Below, piece by piece: positions 1 through 8,921 of a stretch of DNA of 64,000 nucleotides (positions are counted from its first letter, which is position 1; the number at the start of each line of letters is the position of its first letter). Location: assembly GCF_016745835.1 (NCBI RefSeq), contig NZ_JAERVL010000020.1, positions 25,273-89,272 of the forward strand. The letters run 5' to 3'. The stretch is from Caldalkalibacillus salinus (GTDB taxonomy: Bacteria > Bacillota > Bacilli > Caldalkalibacillales > JCM-10596). Below the pieces are notes generated by a model. It had not been told where the DNA came from. It worked only from the letters and a program-made list of their open reading frames with translations, and did not search any database. The position numbers and the translations under genes were made by a program.

Positions 1-859
1 GATACATCCCCCATACAATAATCCCGACATGTAATCCTGAAATCGCTAATATATGTATGATCCCTAATTCTTGATACATAGTCACCATATGAGGATCTAG
101 CAGTGATCGATCACCCACTGTCATCGCTAAGACAATAGGGGCTAAGTCAGCGCTAAAAACCTGCTCAACTTGTTGCTGCCAAAGTGAACGTATCACATCA
201 ATCTTCTGACGCGATGAATCGATGATGTTCGGTTGAGAATAGGCCTGCCAACCAGCATCCACAACAGTCCCTATGCTGAATATGTTCTGTTGCTCGAGAA
301 AAGAACGATAGTCAAACCCACCCGGATTGCGTGCTGTGGAAGGTTCTTGTATAAGAATGTGACTCGTAAACATGTCTCCTCTAGCGAGTTGTTCAGCTAA
401 CTGAAGCTCATTTTCTGTGTCAGCATAACGTGTCATCCTCATGGTCTCCTGGGGGGCTCTTTGAACACCATCCACTTGGTGAATGTCTAGGTCAAACTGA
501 ATGCGGTTACCATCCGTCGTCGGTGTAGACACGATTTTTCCTGAAATCTTGCGCGTTTCATCAGCTGCATCAGTAGACAGTGCGTGGGCTTTGCTCTGCT
601 CATGTGTATATAAGAAGGTTGAAAGATGCGCTTGATTCAAAATGAGCACAAAAAGCAAAACTAGCGCCCAATAAATGGCCTGTTTTCTCATAGCGGCTTG
701 CGGATGGTCCTGAGGGAGTGAGAGACGGTCCCGATTCATAAAAAGCATGATAAAAAAAGAGCCCCAGATGAGATATAACCATCCTTGTGGAGCCCCTTGT
801 AATGTTAAAACTGTCTGTAACGTTAGTAATAGTACAAAATAAGTGACAATATGCTTCAT
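1..859 (-). CDS. comEC: ComEC/Rec2 DNA uptake channel, N-terminal part (cut by window edge)
   Basis: This is the first 286 codons of the membrane channel that moves single-stranded DNA into the cytoplasm during transformation; the rest lies left of the window. It starts at the ATG at 859 with a hydrophobic N-terminus and further membrane segments within about the first 80 residues. It then carries a soluble region with NPGGFDY (about residues 176-182) and ISGLHVG (about 272-280), both characteristic of ComEC proteins. It follows comEB and comEA in the same orientation, the standard comE operon order. No frameshift is seen in the visible part. Confidence 0.9.
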   Translation of the reverse strand, partial: MKHIVTYFVLLLTLQTVLTLQGAPQGWLYLIWGSFFIMLFMNRDRLSLPQDHPQAAMRKQAIYWALVLLFVLILNQAHLSTFLYTHEQSKAHALSTDAADETRKISGKIVSTPTTDGNRIQFDLDIHQVDGVQRAPQETMRMTRYADTENELQLAEQLARGDMFTSHILIQEPSTARNPGGFDYRSFLEQQNIFSIGTVVDAGWQAYSQPNIIDSSRQKIDVIRSLWQQQVEQVFSADLAPIVLAMTVGDRSLLDPHMVTMYQELGIIHILAISGLHVGIIVWGMY

Positions 860-897
860 GGTTAACCCCTTTAGTATGATAACTCTCTAGATATGTC

Positions 898-1392
898 TCA
901 TTCGGTAATGGCCATGGCCATGCCCGATGGCGCTTCATAATCCTTTAGATGGCGTAATTTGACGCTTTTTTGACTGAGTAATCGGGAGGTACGCTCATGA
1001 TCTTTTGCGTAAGCACGATGAAATACAATTTCCTGAATGCCGCTATTAGCCAGCATATTCGTGCATGTCCAACATGGTTGGTCAGTGACATAAACAGTGG
1101 CCTGCTGTCTGTCTTCACGATCGGTGAACAATAACAGATTTTGTTCAGCGTGAATGGTACGTACACAGCGTTGTTTTTTGACCATTTGACCCTGCTCTTC
1201 CTCATAGCTCTCTGTCATCAGGCACCCTTCTTCATAGCAATCTGGCGTACCCGCTGGTGAACCATTATATGCTGTCCCTAGTATCTTTTTGTCTTTGACG
1301 AGTATGGCCCCCACATGTCTTCTAGGGCAAGTTGCTCTAGTCGCAGCCATATAGGCCATGTCCATAAAATAGTCATCCCAAGATTTTCTCAT
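898..1392 (-). CDS. comEB: dCMP deaminase family protein ComEB
   Basis: Zinc-dependent cytidine/deoxycytidylate deaminase family protein of 164 residues. The HAE motif (within HAEQNLLL) and PCWTC supply the usual zinc ligands and catalytic glutamate. It lies between comEA and comEC as in other Bacillaceae; its role in competence is considered dispensable in B. subtilis, and dCMP deamination to dUMP is the likely activity. An in-frame ATG exists at 1419, but the ATG at 1392 is preceded by GGGAG at good spacing and gives MRKSWDDYF, which matches the family N-terminus, so this start is chosen. Confidence 0.88.
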   Translation of the reverse strand: MRKSWDDYFMDMAYMAATRATCPRRHVGAILVKDKKILGTAYNGSPAGTPDCYEEGCLMTESYEEEQGQMVKKQRCVRTIHAEQNLLLFTDREDRQQATVYVTDQPCWTCTNMLANSGIQEIVFHRAYAKDHERTSRLLSQKSVKLRHLKDYEAPSGMAMAITE

Positions 1393-1426
1393 ACTCACAT
1401 CTCCCATTCTGTCTATCAATATTTGC

Positions 1427-2185
1427 CTAAATCTCTATATCGTCTTCCAACTTTTCAAAGGTCTTTTCACCGATACCGGATACATTTTTCAAGTCCTCTT
1501 TTTGAGCAAAACCGCCGTTTTTTTCTCGGTAATCTACAATCGCTTCAGCACGACTTGGTCCAACCCCAGTGAGTTGGACCAACTCATCAGTCGAAGCTGT
1601 ATTAATGTTTATTTTACCTGATTGTGGCTCCTCTGTGGGAAAAAATGAAGTTGAAGAAGTTGGAAAATGGACTGAATTTCCGCTATCTCCATTTGACGGA
1701 GCATGAGGTGAATGTGACACATGCGTCCTCTGTGATTGGTCCTCCTCTTGCTCTAGCTCCTCTTGGAAAGGGACATAAATCACCATACCGTCTGTAAGGG
1801 GCTGAGCAAGATTAATGATCTCTGTTGTGCCATCTTCTAAAATACCACCTGCCGTATCTATTGCATCTATAATACGTTCATCTTCTGTCATTTCATAAAC
1901 ACCTGGATTATGAATCGCACCTTTTACATCCACGTAAACGGACAAGGGCTCCTCCATCGACTGAGATGATGGGTCTTCAGAATGATCTCTTTCAGATTCC
2001 TCTCTCCTGGGAATTTCTTGTTGTACTTGACCTGACAACACTTCCGTTCCTTCAGGAGACTGTAGGGTGAAGGCGCCTTCTACCTGCGTTTCCGCATCTA
2101 AAGCCCAATAACTGAAGACGAAGCTGGCCAAAGCTAAGACTAATACACCTATAAATATGTATAACTTCTTTTCCTTCGTTGTCAT
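1427..2185 (-). CDS. comEA: Competence DNA receptor ComEA
   Basis: Membrane-anchored double-stranded DNA receptor for transformation, 252 residues. A single N-terminal membrane segment (about residues 9-27) is followed by an acidic linker, a SLBB domain (about 82-145, with VYVDVKGAIHNPGVY) and a Ser/His-rich spacer. A C-terminal helix-hairpin-helix DNA-binding domain (about 190-252) carries ININTAS, LTGVGPSRA and VSGIGEKT. A GGAGGG ribosome site precedes the ATG at 2185. It is the first gene of comEA-comEB-comEC and is divergent from comER. Confidence 0.93.
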   Translation of the reverse strand: MTTKEKKLYIFIGVLVLALASFVFSYWALDAETQVEGAFTLQSPEGTEVLSGQVQQEIPRREESERDHSEDPSSQSMEEPLSVYVDVKGAIHNPGVYEMTEDERIIDAIDTAGGILEDGTTEIINLAQPLTDGMVIYVPFQEELEQEEDQSQRTHVSHSPHAPSNGDSGNSVHFPTSSTSFFPTEEPQSGKININTASTDELVQLTGVGPSRAEAIVDYREKNGGFAQKEDLKNVSGIGEKTFEKLEDDIEI

Positions 2186-2212
2186 ATGATTGTCCCTCCA
2201 ATCAATATTTTT

Positions 2213-2240
2213 TTCATATTGTCGAAAAAATTGTAGTCAA
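2213..2240 (-). promoter_or_regulatory. Candidate promoter of the comE operon
   Basis: On the minus strand TTGACT (2235-2240) and TATGAA (2213-2218) are separated by 16 bp, about 30 bp before comEA. No clear ComK AT-box pair (AAAA-N5-TTTT) was found, so the call rests only on a sigma-A-like match. Confidence 0.4.
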
Positions 2241-2293
2241 TCGCCCACCTGTCACATATGAATGTTATAAACACGGATAGGGGGAAATCTGCT

Positions 2294-3133
2294 ATGCAAG
2301 TTGGTTTTATCGGTACTGGAAGTATGGGACGGATATTAATTGAGTCTTTCATTGAATCTAAGGCACTGCTTCCATCCCAAATTCATGCCTCAAACCGAAC
2401 ATTCTCAAAAGTTAAATCTCTAGCACAGACGTATACAGGGTTACACGCCTATCCATCCAATACGAGGGTGGCTCAAAGGTCTGACTTGGTTTTCTTATGT
2501 ATTAAACCTCTTGAATTCAAAAACGTCATTGATGACATTGCACCTTATTTACACGAGAAACAGTTGGTGGTATCTATCACAAGCCCCGTTGATATTAAAG
2601 ATTTACAAGAACTACTCCCGACAAAGGTCGCTAAAGTCATTCCTAGTATTACAAATTCAGTACAGAGCGGTGCTTCTCTGATCATGTGTGGAGATCGTTG
2701 CACTGAAGAAGATAGAGATGCTCTGCATCAGTTAATGGAAAAGGTGAGCGAGCCGTTATGGATCGATGAGCAATACACACGTGTCTCATCAGACATCGTC
2801 AGTTGTGGCCCCGCGTTTCTCAGCTTTCTCTTACAAGAATTTATCAACGCTGCTGAAAGAGTTACCGGGCTTCCTAAGCCCCAAGCGACCGCACTTGCTA
2901 GCCATATGCTCGTGGGTATGGCTGAACTCATATCTAGAGACCGTTTCACTCTAGAGACCTTGCAAGAAAAAGTCTGCGTCCCTGGAGGAGTGACTGGCGC
3001 TGCCTTAAAAGTTTTAGAGCGAGAATGTGTTGGTGTATTTGATAAACTGGTTTTAGAAACACACCGTAAATTTAAAGAAGATGCTCAGGGCGTTCAGGAT
3101 ACGTTCTATGAACAAAACAGGGTCAACAAATAA
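2294..3133 (+). CDS. comER: ComER, pyrroline-5-carboxylate reductase-like protein
   Basis: A 279-residue member of the ProC family with an N-terminal dinucleotide-binding motif GFIGTGSMG and a C-terminal P5CR dimerisation region (CGPAFLS, PGGVTGA). It sits divergently next to comEA exactly as comER does in B. subtilis, which favours that name over a true proC. Function in competence is not established; NAD(P)H-dependent reductase activity is plausible. The ATG at 2294 has a GGGGG ribosome site about nine bases upstream, whereas the upstream ATG at 2258 has none. Confidence 0.85.
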   Translation: MQVGFIGTGSMGRILIESFIESKALLPSQIHASNRTFSKVKSLAQTYTGLHAYPSNTRVAQRSDLVFLCIKPLEFKNVIDDIAPYLHEKQLVVSITSPVDIKDLQELLPTKVAKVIPSITNSVQSGASLIMCGDRCTEEDRDALHQLMEKVSEPLWIDEQYTRVSSDIVSCGPAFLSFLLQEFINAAERVTGLPKPQATALASHMLVGMAELISRDRFTLETLQEKVCVPGGVTGAALKVLERECVGVFDKLVLETHRKFKEDAQGVQDTFYEQNRVNK

Positions 3134-3210
3134 AACATAATGAAAGCATCGCTTGATCTTCATATGGCGATATTCAGCCAGTTAAGGATTAAAGAAAAAA
3201 ATGATAGACA

Positions 3211-3246
3211 ATCAAAAAAGACAGCTAAGGGTTATACCTTAGCTGT
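3211..3246 (-). terminator. Intrinsic terminator of leuS (probably shared with comER)
   Basis: A 10-bp perfect stem ACAGCTAAGG/CCTTAGCTGT with a 6-nt loop lies between the convergent comER and leuS genes. On the minus strand it is followed by CTTTTTTG, a good U-tract for leuS; on the plus strand the T-richness is weaker. Confidence 0.8.
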
Positions 3247-3337
3247 TTACATATTCGACCATTTGTTATCTTTTTCCTTTTTTTCTACCATTTTTCTTTT
3301 TACTTTTTTCGTTAACCCATCATTTGTTATTTAGCGG

Positions 3338-5770
3338 TTAGTTCGCCACGATGTTAACAAGTTTATTAGGAACGGCGATCACTTTACGTACTGTTTTACC
3401 CTCTAGATGAGCTTTAACATCGTCATGTCCCAAAGCGAGGGTTTCTAATTCATCTTTGCTGATATCTACAGGCGTCATCATTCTCGCTTTGATTTTACCG
3501 TTAAATTGAACAACGATCTCAACTTCGTTTTCCGTTAGCATACTCTCATCGAACGTTGGCCACTCAGCGTAAGCCAGACTGTCTTCGTGTCCGAGCAGAT
3601 GCCATAGCTCTTCAGCGAGATGAGGGGCGAATGGCGAAAGCAGTTTGACGAAGTCCTCAATGGCATCAACAGGAAGGACTTCCTGTTTGTAAGCTTCATT
3701 TGTGAAGACCATCATTTGACTGATCGCTGTGTTGAAACGAAGGTTTTCAACATCTTCCGTGACTTTTTTGATCGTCTGATGGCGAACGCGTTCAAAGTCC
3801 TCTGTCCCTTGTTCCCACTTAATCTGAGACTCAAGTTCTCCTTCTTCATTAACGATCAGTCGCCATATGCGACTCAAGAAACGATGAGCACCATCAACAC
3901 CGGTCATACTCCATGGTTTTGTGGCTTCAAGTGGTCCCATGAACATCTCATAAACTCTTAGTGTATCTGCACCATGTGATTCAATTATCTCGTCTGGATT
4001 GACAACGTTCCCTTTTGATTTACTCATTTTCTCATTGTTTTCCCCGAGAATCATTCCTTGGTTTACAAGCTTCTGGAACGGTTCTTTTGTTTCCACTACA
4101 CCAAGGTCGTATAACACTTTATGCCAGAATCGGGCGTAGAGCAAGTGAAGGACAGCGTGCTCTGCTCCACCGATATACAGATCCACGGGAAGCCATTGTT
4201 TTTGTTTGTCTTTTGAGCAAACCTCGTCTGAATTGTGGGGATCGATGTATCTGAGGTAATACCAACAACTGCCTGCCCACTGTGGCATTGTGTTTGTTTC
4301 TCTACGGGCTTTCATCCCCGTTTCAGGATCGGTTGTCTCTACCCACTCAGACACGTTCGCCAGTGGAGACTCACCCGTCCCAGATGGCTTGATCTCATCA
4401 ATCTCGGGTAAAGTCAATGGCAATTCGGTTTCAGGTACTGGTTTTGTTGTACCGTCCTCTAAATGTAGGATCGGGATCGGTTCACCCCAGTAACGCTGTC
4501 GACTGAATAACCAGTCTCGCAAACGATACGTCGTTTTTCTTGTGCCTTTATTTTCTTTTTCTAGCCAATCGATCATTTGACTAATCGCTTTTTGGTTGGT
4601 CAAGCCGTTTAAGAAATCTGAGTTGACGTGCGGTCCATCTCCCGTGTAAGCCTCTTTACCAAGATCTCCACCTTGTACGACTTCCTTAATTGGAAGATCA
4701 AAAGCTTTTGCAAACTCATAATCTCTCTCATCATGACCTGGCACGGCCATAATAGCCCCTGTTCCATAATGAACAAGCACGTAGTCGGCAATCCATATCG
4801 GCATTTTTTCCCCACTCGCAGGATTAAGGGCATATGCGCCTGTGAAAACACCGGTTTTTTCTTTGGCTAAGTCTGTACGCTCAAGATCATTTTTCATTGC
4901 GGCCTGCTCTTGATATTCCTCTACCGCTTGACGACGCTCTTCCGTTGTGATTGAGCTTACTAAAGGATGCTCTGGTGCTAGTACACAATAGGTAGCACCA
5001 AAGAGTGTGTCCGGTCTTGTGGTGAATACTTCGAGCGTCTCCTCATGATCTTGAATGTGGAAACAAACTTCTGCTCCTTCAGATTTCCCAATCCAATGGC
5101 GTTGCATGTCTTTGATGCTTTCAGGCCAGTCGAGTTCTTCAAGGTCTTCTAGTAAACGATCAGCATAAGCTGTAATCTTAAGCATCCATTGTTTCATCGG
5201 TTTACGGATAACGGGATGCCCGCCTCGCTCACTTTTACCGTCAATGACTTCTTCATTCGCTAGAACGGTCCCCAGTGCCGGACACCAATTTACAGGGACT
5301 TCGGCAACATAAGCGAGGCCTTTTTTATAGAGTTGCAGGAAAATCCACTGCGTCCACTTATAATAGTTTGGGTCCGTTGTATTAATTTCGCGGTCCCAAT
5401 CATAAGAGAATCCTAATGCCTTAATTTGACGTCTGAAATTGTCGATATTCTTTTTGGTAATTTCACGCGGATGTTCCCCCGTATCTAGTGCATGTTGCTC
5501 AGCTGGTAGTCCAAATGCGTCCCATCCCATAGGATGAAGCACATTGTAGCCGCGCATACGCTTATAACGAGAGATAATATCTGTCGCTGTATACCCTTCA
5601 GGGTGTCCCACATGCAATCCTGCACCAGAAGGATAAGGAAACATATCAAGGGCATAAAATTTTTCTTTCTCAGGATGGTCTTCTGTTTTAAACGTTTTAT
5701 GTTCTTCCCAGTATTGCTGCCACTTTTGCTCTATGGCTCTAAAATGGTAAGCAGTGTGTGTTTTGGCCAA
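3338..5770 (-). CDS. leuS: Leucyl-tRNA synthetase
   Basis: Class Ia aminoacyl-tRNA synthetase of 810 residues, normal length for Bacillus LeuRS, charging tRNA-Leu. The HIGH-type motif is HVGH (residues 53-56) in [16 protein letters not shown]; the KMSKS motif is intact (EKMSKSKGN, about residue 580). Between them is the CP1 editing domain with the T-rich [12 protein letters not shown] segment and [10 protein letters not shown]. The gene is preceded by a T-box leader with its own promoter and followed by a terminator, so it is an independent transcription unit between yqeM and comER; in B. subtilis leuS is elsewhere. Confidence 0.98.
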   Translation of the reverse strand: MAKTHTAYHFRAIEQKWQQYWEEHKTFKTEDHPEKEKFYALDMFPYPSGAGLHVGHPEGYTATDIISRYKRMRGYNVLHPMGWDAFGLPAEQHALDTGEHPREITKKNIDNFRRQIKALGFSYDWDREINTTDPNYYKWTQWIFLQLYKKGLAYVAEVPVNWCPALGTVLANEEVIDGKSERGGHPVIRKPMKQWMLKITAYADRLLEDLEELDWPESIKDMQRHWIGKSEGAEVCFHIQDHEETLEVFTTRPDTLFGATYCVLAPEHPLVSSITTEERRQAVEEYQEQAAMKNDLERTDLAKEKTGVFTGAYALNPASGEKMPIWIADYVLVHYGTGAIMAVPGHDERDYEFAKAFDLPIKEVVQGGDLGKEAYTGDGPHVNSDFLNGLTNQKAISQMIDWLEKENKGTRKTTYRLRDWLFSRQRYWGEPIPILHLEDGTTKPVPETELPLTLPEIDEIKPSGTGESPLANVSEWVETTDPETGMKARRETNTMPQWAGSCWYYLRYIDPHNSDEVCSKDKQKQWLPVDLYIGGAEHAVLHLLYARFWHKVLYDLGVVETKEPFQKLVNQGMILGENNEKMSKSKGNVVNPDEIIESHGADTLRVYEMFMGPLEATKPWSMTGVDGAHRFLSRIWRLIVNEEGELESQIKWEQGTEDFERVRHQTIKKVTEDVENLRFNTAISQMMVFTNEAYKQEVLPVDAIEDFVKLLSPFAPHLAEELWHLLGHEDSLAYAEWPTFDESMLTENEVEIVVQFNGKIKARMMTPVDISKDELETLALGHDDVKAHLEGKTVRKVIAVPNKLVNIVAN

Positions 5771-5868
5771 GTGTTAACACTCCTTTTTTATTATGTTAAT
5801 GGAAAGTTTAGTGTATCAGTATTGCCAGGCTGTCATATATTTCAGACAAAGTATATCAACATAAATAT

Positions 5869-6256
5869 AAAAAACCTCCCACCCTCAGCTCTTAATAGCT
5901 AGGGGCGAGAGGTTATTAACGAAAGTTAGTAAAATGGACCCGCGGTACCACCCTAATTGATTCATGCTTTGTTTTTCTCAGTGTTTCAGTCCAAAGATCA
6001 AAAATGTTACTGTGTCCATGCGATGACTTTCTGTGCATGTCGAGAAAACAAAGGCATGTTCTTCATTACTCCTTATCGCGGAAATACGGTAGAAACTACT
6101 CGTGGTTCATTCCTACAGGCTCTCAAGCGAGTTCGCTCCATCTCGATGTTGACTCGCACCGACCGTCAACTCTCTGCTATCAGATTGGAAGTTACTACTC
6201 TTGGTCATTGCCGCTCCATTCATGTGTCTATGCTGTATGGAAAATGTGTTAATTTA
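5869..6256 (-). promoter_or_regulatory. T-box leader controlling leuS (Leu, CTC specifier)
   Basis: The minus-strand leader holds the diagnostic T-box sequence GGGTGGTACCGCGG (complement of 5940-5953), which pairs with the tRNA acceptor end in the antiterminator. It is followed by a strong terminator stem ending in a T-run (5869-5914). Stem I is recognisable by AGAGAGTTGACGGTCGGTG. A GAA-CTC-GC segment places a Leu CTC codon at 6129-6131, the expected specifier. Uncharged tRNA-Leu should promote readthrough into leuS. Confidence 0.93.
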
Positions 6257-6262
6257 ATTATG

Positions 6263-6292
6263 ATTATATGCAATATACTGATACTATGTCAA
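6263..6292 (-). promoter_or_regulatory. Sigma-A promoter of leuS
   Basis: Perfect -35 TTGACA (6287-6292) and perfect -10 TATAAT (6263-6268) on the minus strand, 18 bp apart. The -35 hexamer overlaps the last two codons of yqeM and the start of its stop codon. Confidence 0.9.
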
Positions 6293-7048
6293 CCGTTGTC
6301 GAACATTTTTTTTACAGATAAAGAATAATCGCTCGCTATCCTGCTGTGGCGGGTTCCAAGTGAGATCTGCTACCACCTGTAATATGTCGAAACCAACCTC
6401 TTCCAACCAACGGCGTAGGAGGTCCTCTTCGTATCCCCGCTGTGTGTGGACTTCATCGTAGCGTATGTATTGATTATCGGTGTGTTGAACAAAATAAGTC
6501 AGGTCATGTTCGACCGTGTCGGTGTCTGTCTCTATCCAGCACTGCCACAGTAAAGAAAGGGCTTCGTCATTGGTACCAAATAACGTCTCGCCAAAAATAT
6601 GACGCATTTTGTACATACTATGGACATCAAAAATAAATAACCCATCATCTGTTAAGTGTTGATACACTCTGTGGAAACAAGCTTGGAGTTGTGATGGTTC
6701 TGTCACGTAGTTCAGACTATCTAGAAATGAGATGATGGTATCATACTGAGTTCCTAAATCAAGTTCCGTCATATCTTGGTGGATCCATTGCACATCCACA
6801 CCTGTATTGGAAGCTTTCTCCTGCGCCACAGCAAGCATCGTTTCAGACAAGTCAATACCCGTGACCTTGTACCCCTGCTGGACCAGTGGAATGGCAATGG
6901 ACCCTGTACCACAACCTAAATCAATAACTGCGTTAATCTGATGATGATGACGTGCACAAACCTCGTTTAAAAATGTTAACCACTGATCATACGGAACATC
7001 GTGCATGAGTTGATCATACACGTAAGCTAAATGTTGGTAACTCATCAT
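6284..7048 (-). CDS. yqeM: SAM-dependent methyltransferase YqeM
   Basis: Class I methyltransferase of 254 residues with SAM motif I VIDLGCGTGSIAIPL (about residues 42-56) and the acidic ribose-binding position in GIDLSETML. Substrate unknown. It is the last gene of the yqe operon and overlaps the rsfS stop (ATGA-type overlap); the second ATG at 7045 is an equally possible start. No terminator separates it from the leuS promoter, so some operon transcription may reach the T-box leader. Confidence 0.85.
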   Translation of the reverse strand: MMSYQHLAYVYDQLMHDVPYDQWLTFLNEVCARHHHQINAVIDLGCGTGSIAIPLVQQGYKVTGIDLSETMLAVAQEKASNTGVDVQWIHQDMTELDLGTQYDTIISFLDSLNYVTEPSQLQACFHRVYQHLTDDGLFIFDVHSMYKMRHIFGETLFGTNDEALSLLWQCWIETDTDTVEHDLTYFVQHTDNQYIRYDEVHTQRGYEEDLLRRWLEEVGFDILQVVADLTWNPPQQDSERLFFICKKNVRQRLT

Positions 7049-7395
7049 TTTGCTTGGTCTAGTTCAACGTATGCGGCGTCTGCCCATAACTTTTCAATGT
7101 TGTAATATTCTCTTTCCTCTCTGTGGAAGACATGGGCAACTACATCCCCTAAATCGATAAGCACCCACCGGGCTTCATCAAATCCTTCCATCGGTTTGGG
7201 ATCTAGCCCAATGTCGAATGCTTTGTCGCGTATTTCTTTGGCTATGGCTTGGACTTGGGTTTCTGAATTTCCATGACAGATCATGAAGTAATCGGCTACG
7301 ACAGAAAGTCCTGCAATATCTAAAATGACGGCGTCTTGTGCTTTCTTATCTTCGGCTGCTTCTAAGACTGAAGACATAATGTTTCTAAGCTCCAT
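7045..7395 (-). CDS. rsfS: Ribosome silencing factor RsfS
   Basis: Member of the Iojap/RsfS family (YqeL), 116 residues. These proteins bind ribosomal protein L14 and block subunit joining when nutrients are scarce. The family core is visible as VADYFMICHGNSETQVQAIA and the C-terminal HVFHREEREYYNIEKLWADA. AAGGGGG precedes the ATG at 7395. It lies between yqeK and yqeM, the standard order. Confidence 0.93.
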   Translation of the reverse strand: MELRNIMSSVLEAAEDKKAQDAVILDIAGLSVVADYFMICHGNSETQVQAIAKEIRDKAFDIGLDPKPMEGFDEARWVLIDLGDVVAHVFHREEREYYNIEKLWADAAYVELDQAK

Positions 7396-7450
7396 CGAAT
7401 TTATTTCCCCCTTTAATGTTATGGTGCCCCTTCAATATGTGGCTTATTGC

Positions 7451-8011
7451 TTATTTCGTTAAATCATTGTAAGCAGCTATTGTTAAAGGATACACTTTCT
7501 GGCCCTTAGACTCCAAGAAGCCGATCGTATTTCCGAGTGCTTGAGCTAAAGCTTGGTCGAGATTAGTTTCCGCCTGTTCGCGTACTTCATCAACACCGGG
7601 AAAGCGTCGGCCAGGTTCAATGTAGTCCGCTAAGCAAACGATCTTCTCAACGATGGTCATATTCACACGCCCTGTCGTGTGAAAGCGTATAGCGTCTAAG
7701 ACGACAATATCAGCGATGCCCACTTCTGTTTGAACTAAATAAGCGCCAACGGGAGCGTGCCACAATTCATGATGATACTGTAACAAGTCATCAGGTATTT
7801 CGTCCTGCTCTTCAATGATACGCGCCATTTCATGTTTGTCTCTAAACTTAGCGTAATCGTGAAAAATGGCCGCCACTTCCGCTTTCTCAAGGTCATTGGG
7901 GCTAAAGCGCTGAGCTAGCTTGACCGCACTCTGTACAACACCTAAAGTATGCTCGTATCTCCCTGTCGTAATCTGCTCCTGTACAAGCTTCAGCATGTCT
8001 TCTTTTTTCAT
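7451..8011 (-). CDS. yqeK: HD-domain Ap4A hydrolase YqeK
   Basis: HD-superfamily phosphohydrolase of 186 residues; YqeK-family proteins hydrolyse diadenosine tetraphosphate symmetrically to ADP. Metal-binding histidines are visible in GRYEHTLGV, AAIFHDYAK (the HD pair), HHELWHAPVG and IRFHTTGR. The chosen ATG at 8011 has GAGGAG seven bases upstream; an upstream ATG at 8026 would overlap nadD and lacks a ribosome site. Confidence 0.9.
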   Translation of the reverse strand: MKKEDMLKLVQEQITTGRYEHTLGVVQSAVKLAQRFSPNDLEKAEVAAIFHDYAKFRDKHEMARIIEEQDEIPDDLLQYHHELWHAPVGAYLVQTEVGIADIVVLDAIRFHTTGRVNMTIVEKIVCLADYIEPGRRFPGVDEVREQAETNLDQALAQALGNTIGFLESKGQKVYPLTIAAYNDLTK

Positions 8012-8022
8012 TGCACTTCTCC

Positions 8023-8604
8023 TCACTCCACATATAATGCATGGTGATTGATATACTGAAAAACGACCTCCGGTACCATAAAACGCACACTTTTTTCTTG
8101 TTTGCAGCGTTCACGAATCACTGTAGATGAAAGTTCCATCGGTGGCATATCCACCTCTCGAACCGCTTTCGTATAAGAATGATCTGGATGCATAGACCAT
8201 CCTGGCCGTCCCACTCCCACAAATTCGATTTGGCGTGTGAGGTCGTCTATTTTATGCCACTTCGGTAAGTACTCAACCATATCTGCCCCTATAATAAATA
8301 CGAAATGTATGGAAGCATGTTCCCTCTGTAAAGCTTGAATGGTTTCATACGTATAGGAAGGACCTTCCCTTTCAAATTCCTTTAGACAAAGCTGAAAATA
8401 CGGAATATCCTTTATGCTTTGTTCAATCATCTTAAGCCGATGGTGGTCTGCAGTGACTGACTTCCCTTGCTTGTGGGGAGGCACACGTGTGGGTAAGAAC
8501 CATATCTGGTCTAACTGTGCTTCTTCACGGGTCACTTCCGCCATAAGTAGATGAGCATTATGGATCGGGTCAAACGTTCCCCCTAAGAGCCCCACTTTCT
8601 TCAT
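8023..8604 (-). CDS. nadD: Nicotinate-nucleotide adenylyltransferase
   Basis: Catalyses nicotinate mononucleotide plus ATP to deamido-NAD in NAD synthesis. The 193-residue protein has the nucleotidyltransferase signature GGTFDPIHNAHL near its start and the C-terminal SSTVIRERC motif. The ATG at 8604 has AAGGGG nine bases upstream and gives MKKVGLLGG, matching the family; upstream in-frame starts at 8613 and 8643 are rejected. The coding end is 11 bp from yqeK. Confidence 0.95.
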   Translation of the reverse strand: MKKVGLLGGTFDPIHNAHLLMAEVTREEAQLDQIWFLPTRVPPHKQGKSVTADHHRLKMIEQSIKDIPYFQLCLKEFEREGPSYTYETIQALQREHASIHFVFIIGADMVEYLPKWHKIDDLTRQIEFVGVGRPGWSMHPDHSYTKAVREVDMPPMELSSTVIRERCKQEKSVRFMVPEVVFQYINHHALYVE

Positions 8605-8629
8605 CTCACTCATCCCCTTATCTACCCCT

Positions 8630-8920
8630 TTATGGCAATTCAATCAACTTATTTTCCTCAGATTCCTTGTATAACACGATGGTGTGACCGATAACCTGCA
8701 CAAGATAGGCGTCTGTTTCTTCAGCTAACTGTGAAGCCACTTCCTTCGTATCCTGGTCACAATTTTGTAGCACCGAAATTTTTAAAAGCTCTCTTTTTTC
8801 TAGTGCATCCTCAATTTGATCCACCATGTTATCGTTGACACCACCCTTTCCCACCTGGAATATAGGATTGAGATGGTGTGCTTGTGAGCGTAGATATCGC
8901 TTCTGTTTTCCTGTTAGCAA
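8630..8920 (-). CDS. yhbY: RNA-binding protein YhbY (CRM domain), YqeI
   Basis: Ninety-six-residue single CRM-domain protein, associated with pre-50S ribosomal subunits in other bacteria. The typical LTGKQKRYLRSQAH N-terminus and the VGKGG loop are present. It starts with TTG at 8920, supported by GGAGG eight bases upstream. It lies between aroE and nadD in the conserved operon. Confidence 0.92.
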   Translation of the reverse strand: MLTGKQKRYLRSQAHHLNPIFQVGKGGVNDNMVDQIEDALEKRELLKISVLQNCDQDTKEVASQLAEETDAYLVQVIGHTIVLYKESEENKLIELP

Positions 8921-8921
8921 T

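Noticed and set aside
600..938. 112-codon minus-strand frame
   Set aside because: It lies out of frame over the start of comEC and the end of comEB, which have clear family motifs; it has no family features.
2213..2257. ComK-type AT-boxes upstream of comEA
   Set aside because: A- and T-runs are present but not as the AAAA-N5-TTTT pair with helical spacing.
3140..3334. 64-codon plus-strand frame after comER
   Set aside because: No ribosome site, low-complexity Phe/Ser-rich translation, and it runs through the leuS terminator.
5957..6328. Plus-strand frames of 123 and 82 codons across the leuS leader
   Set aside because: They are antisense to a complete T-box leader and show no protein-like features.
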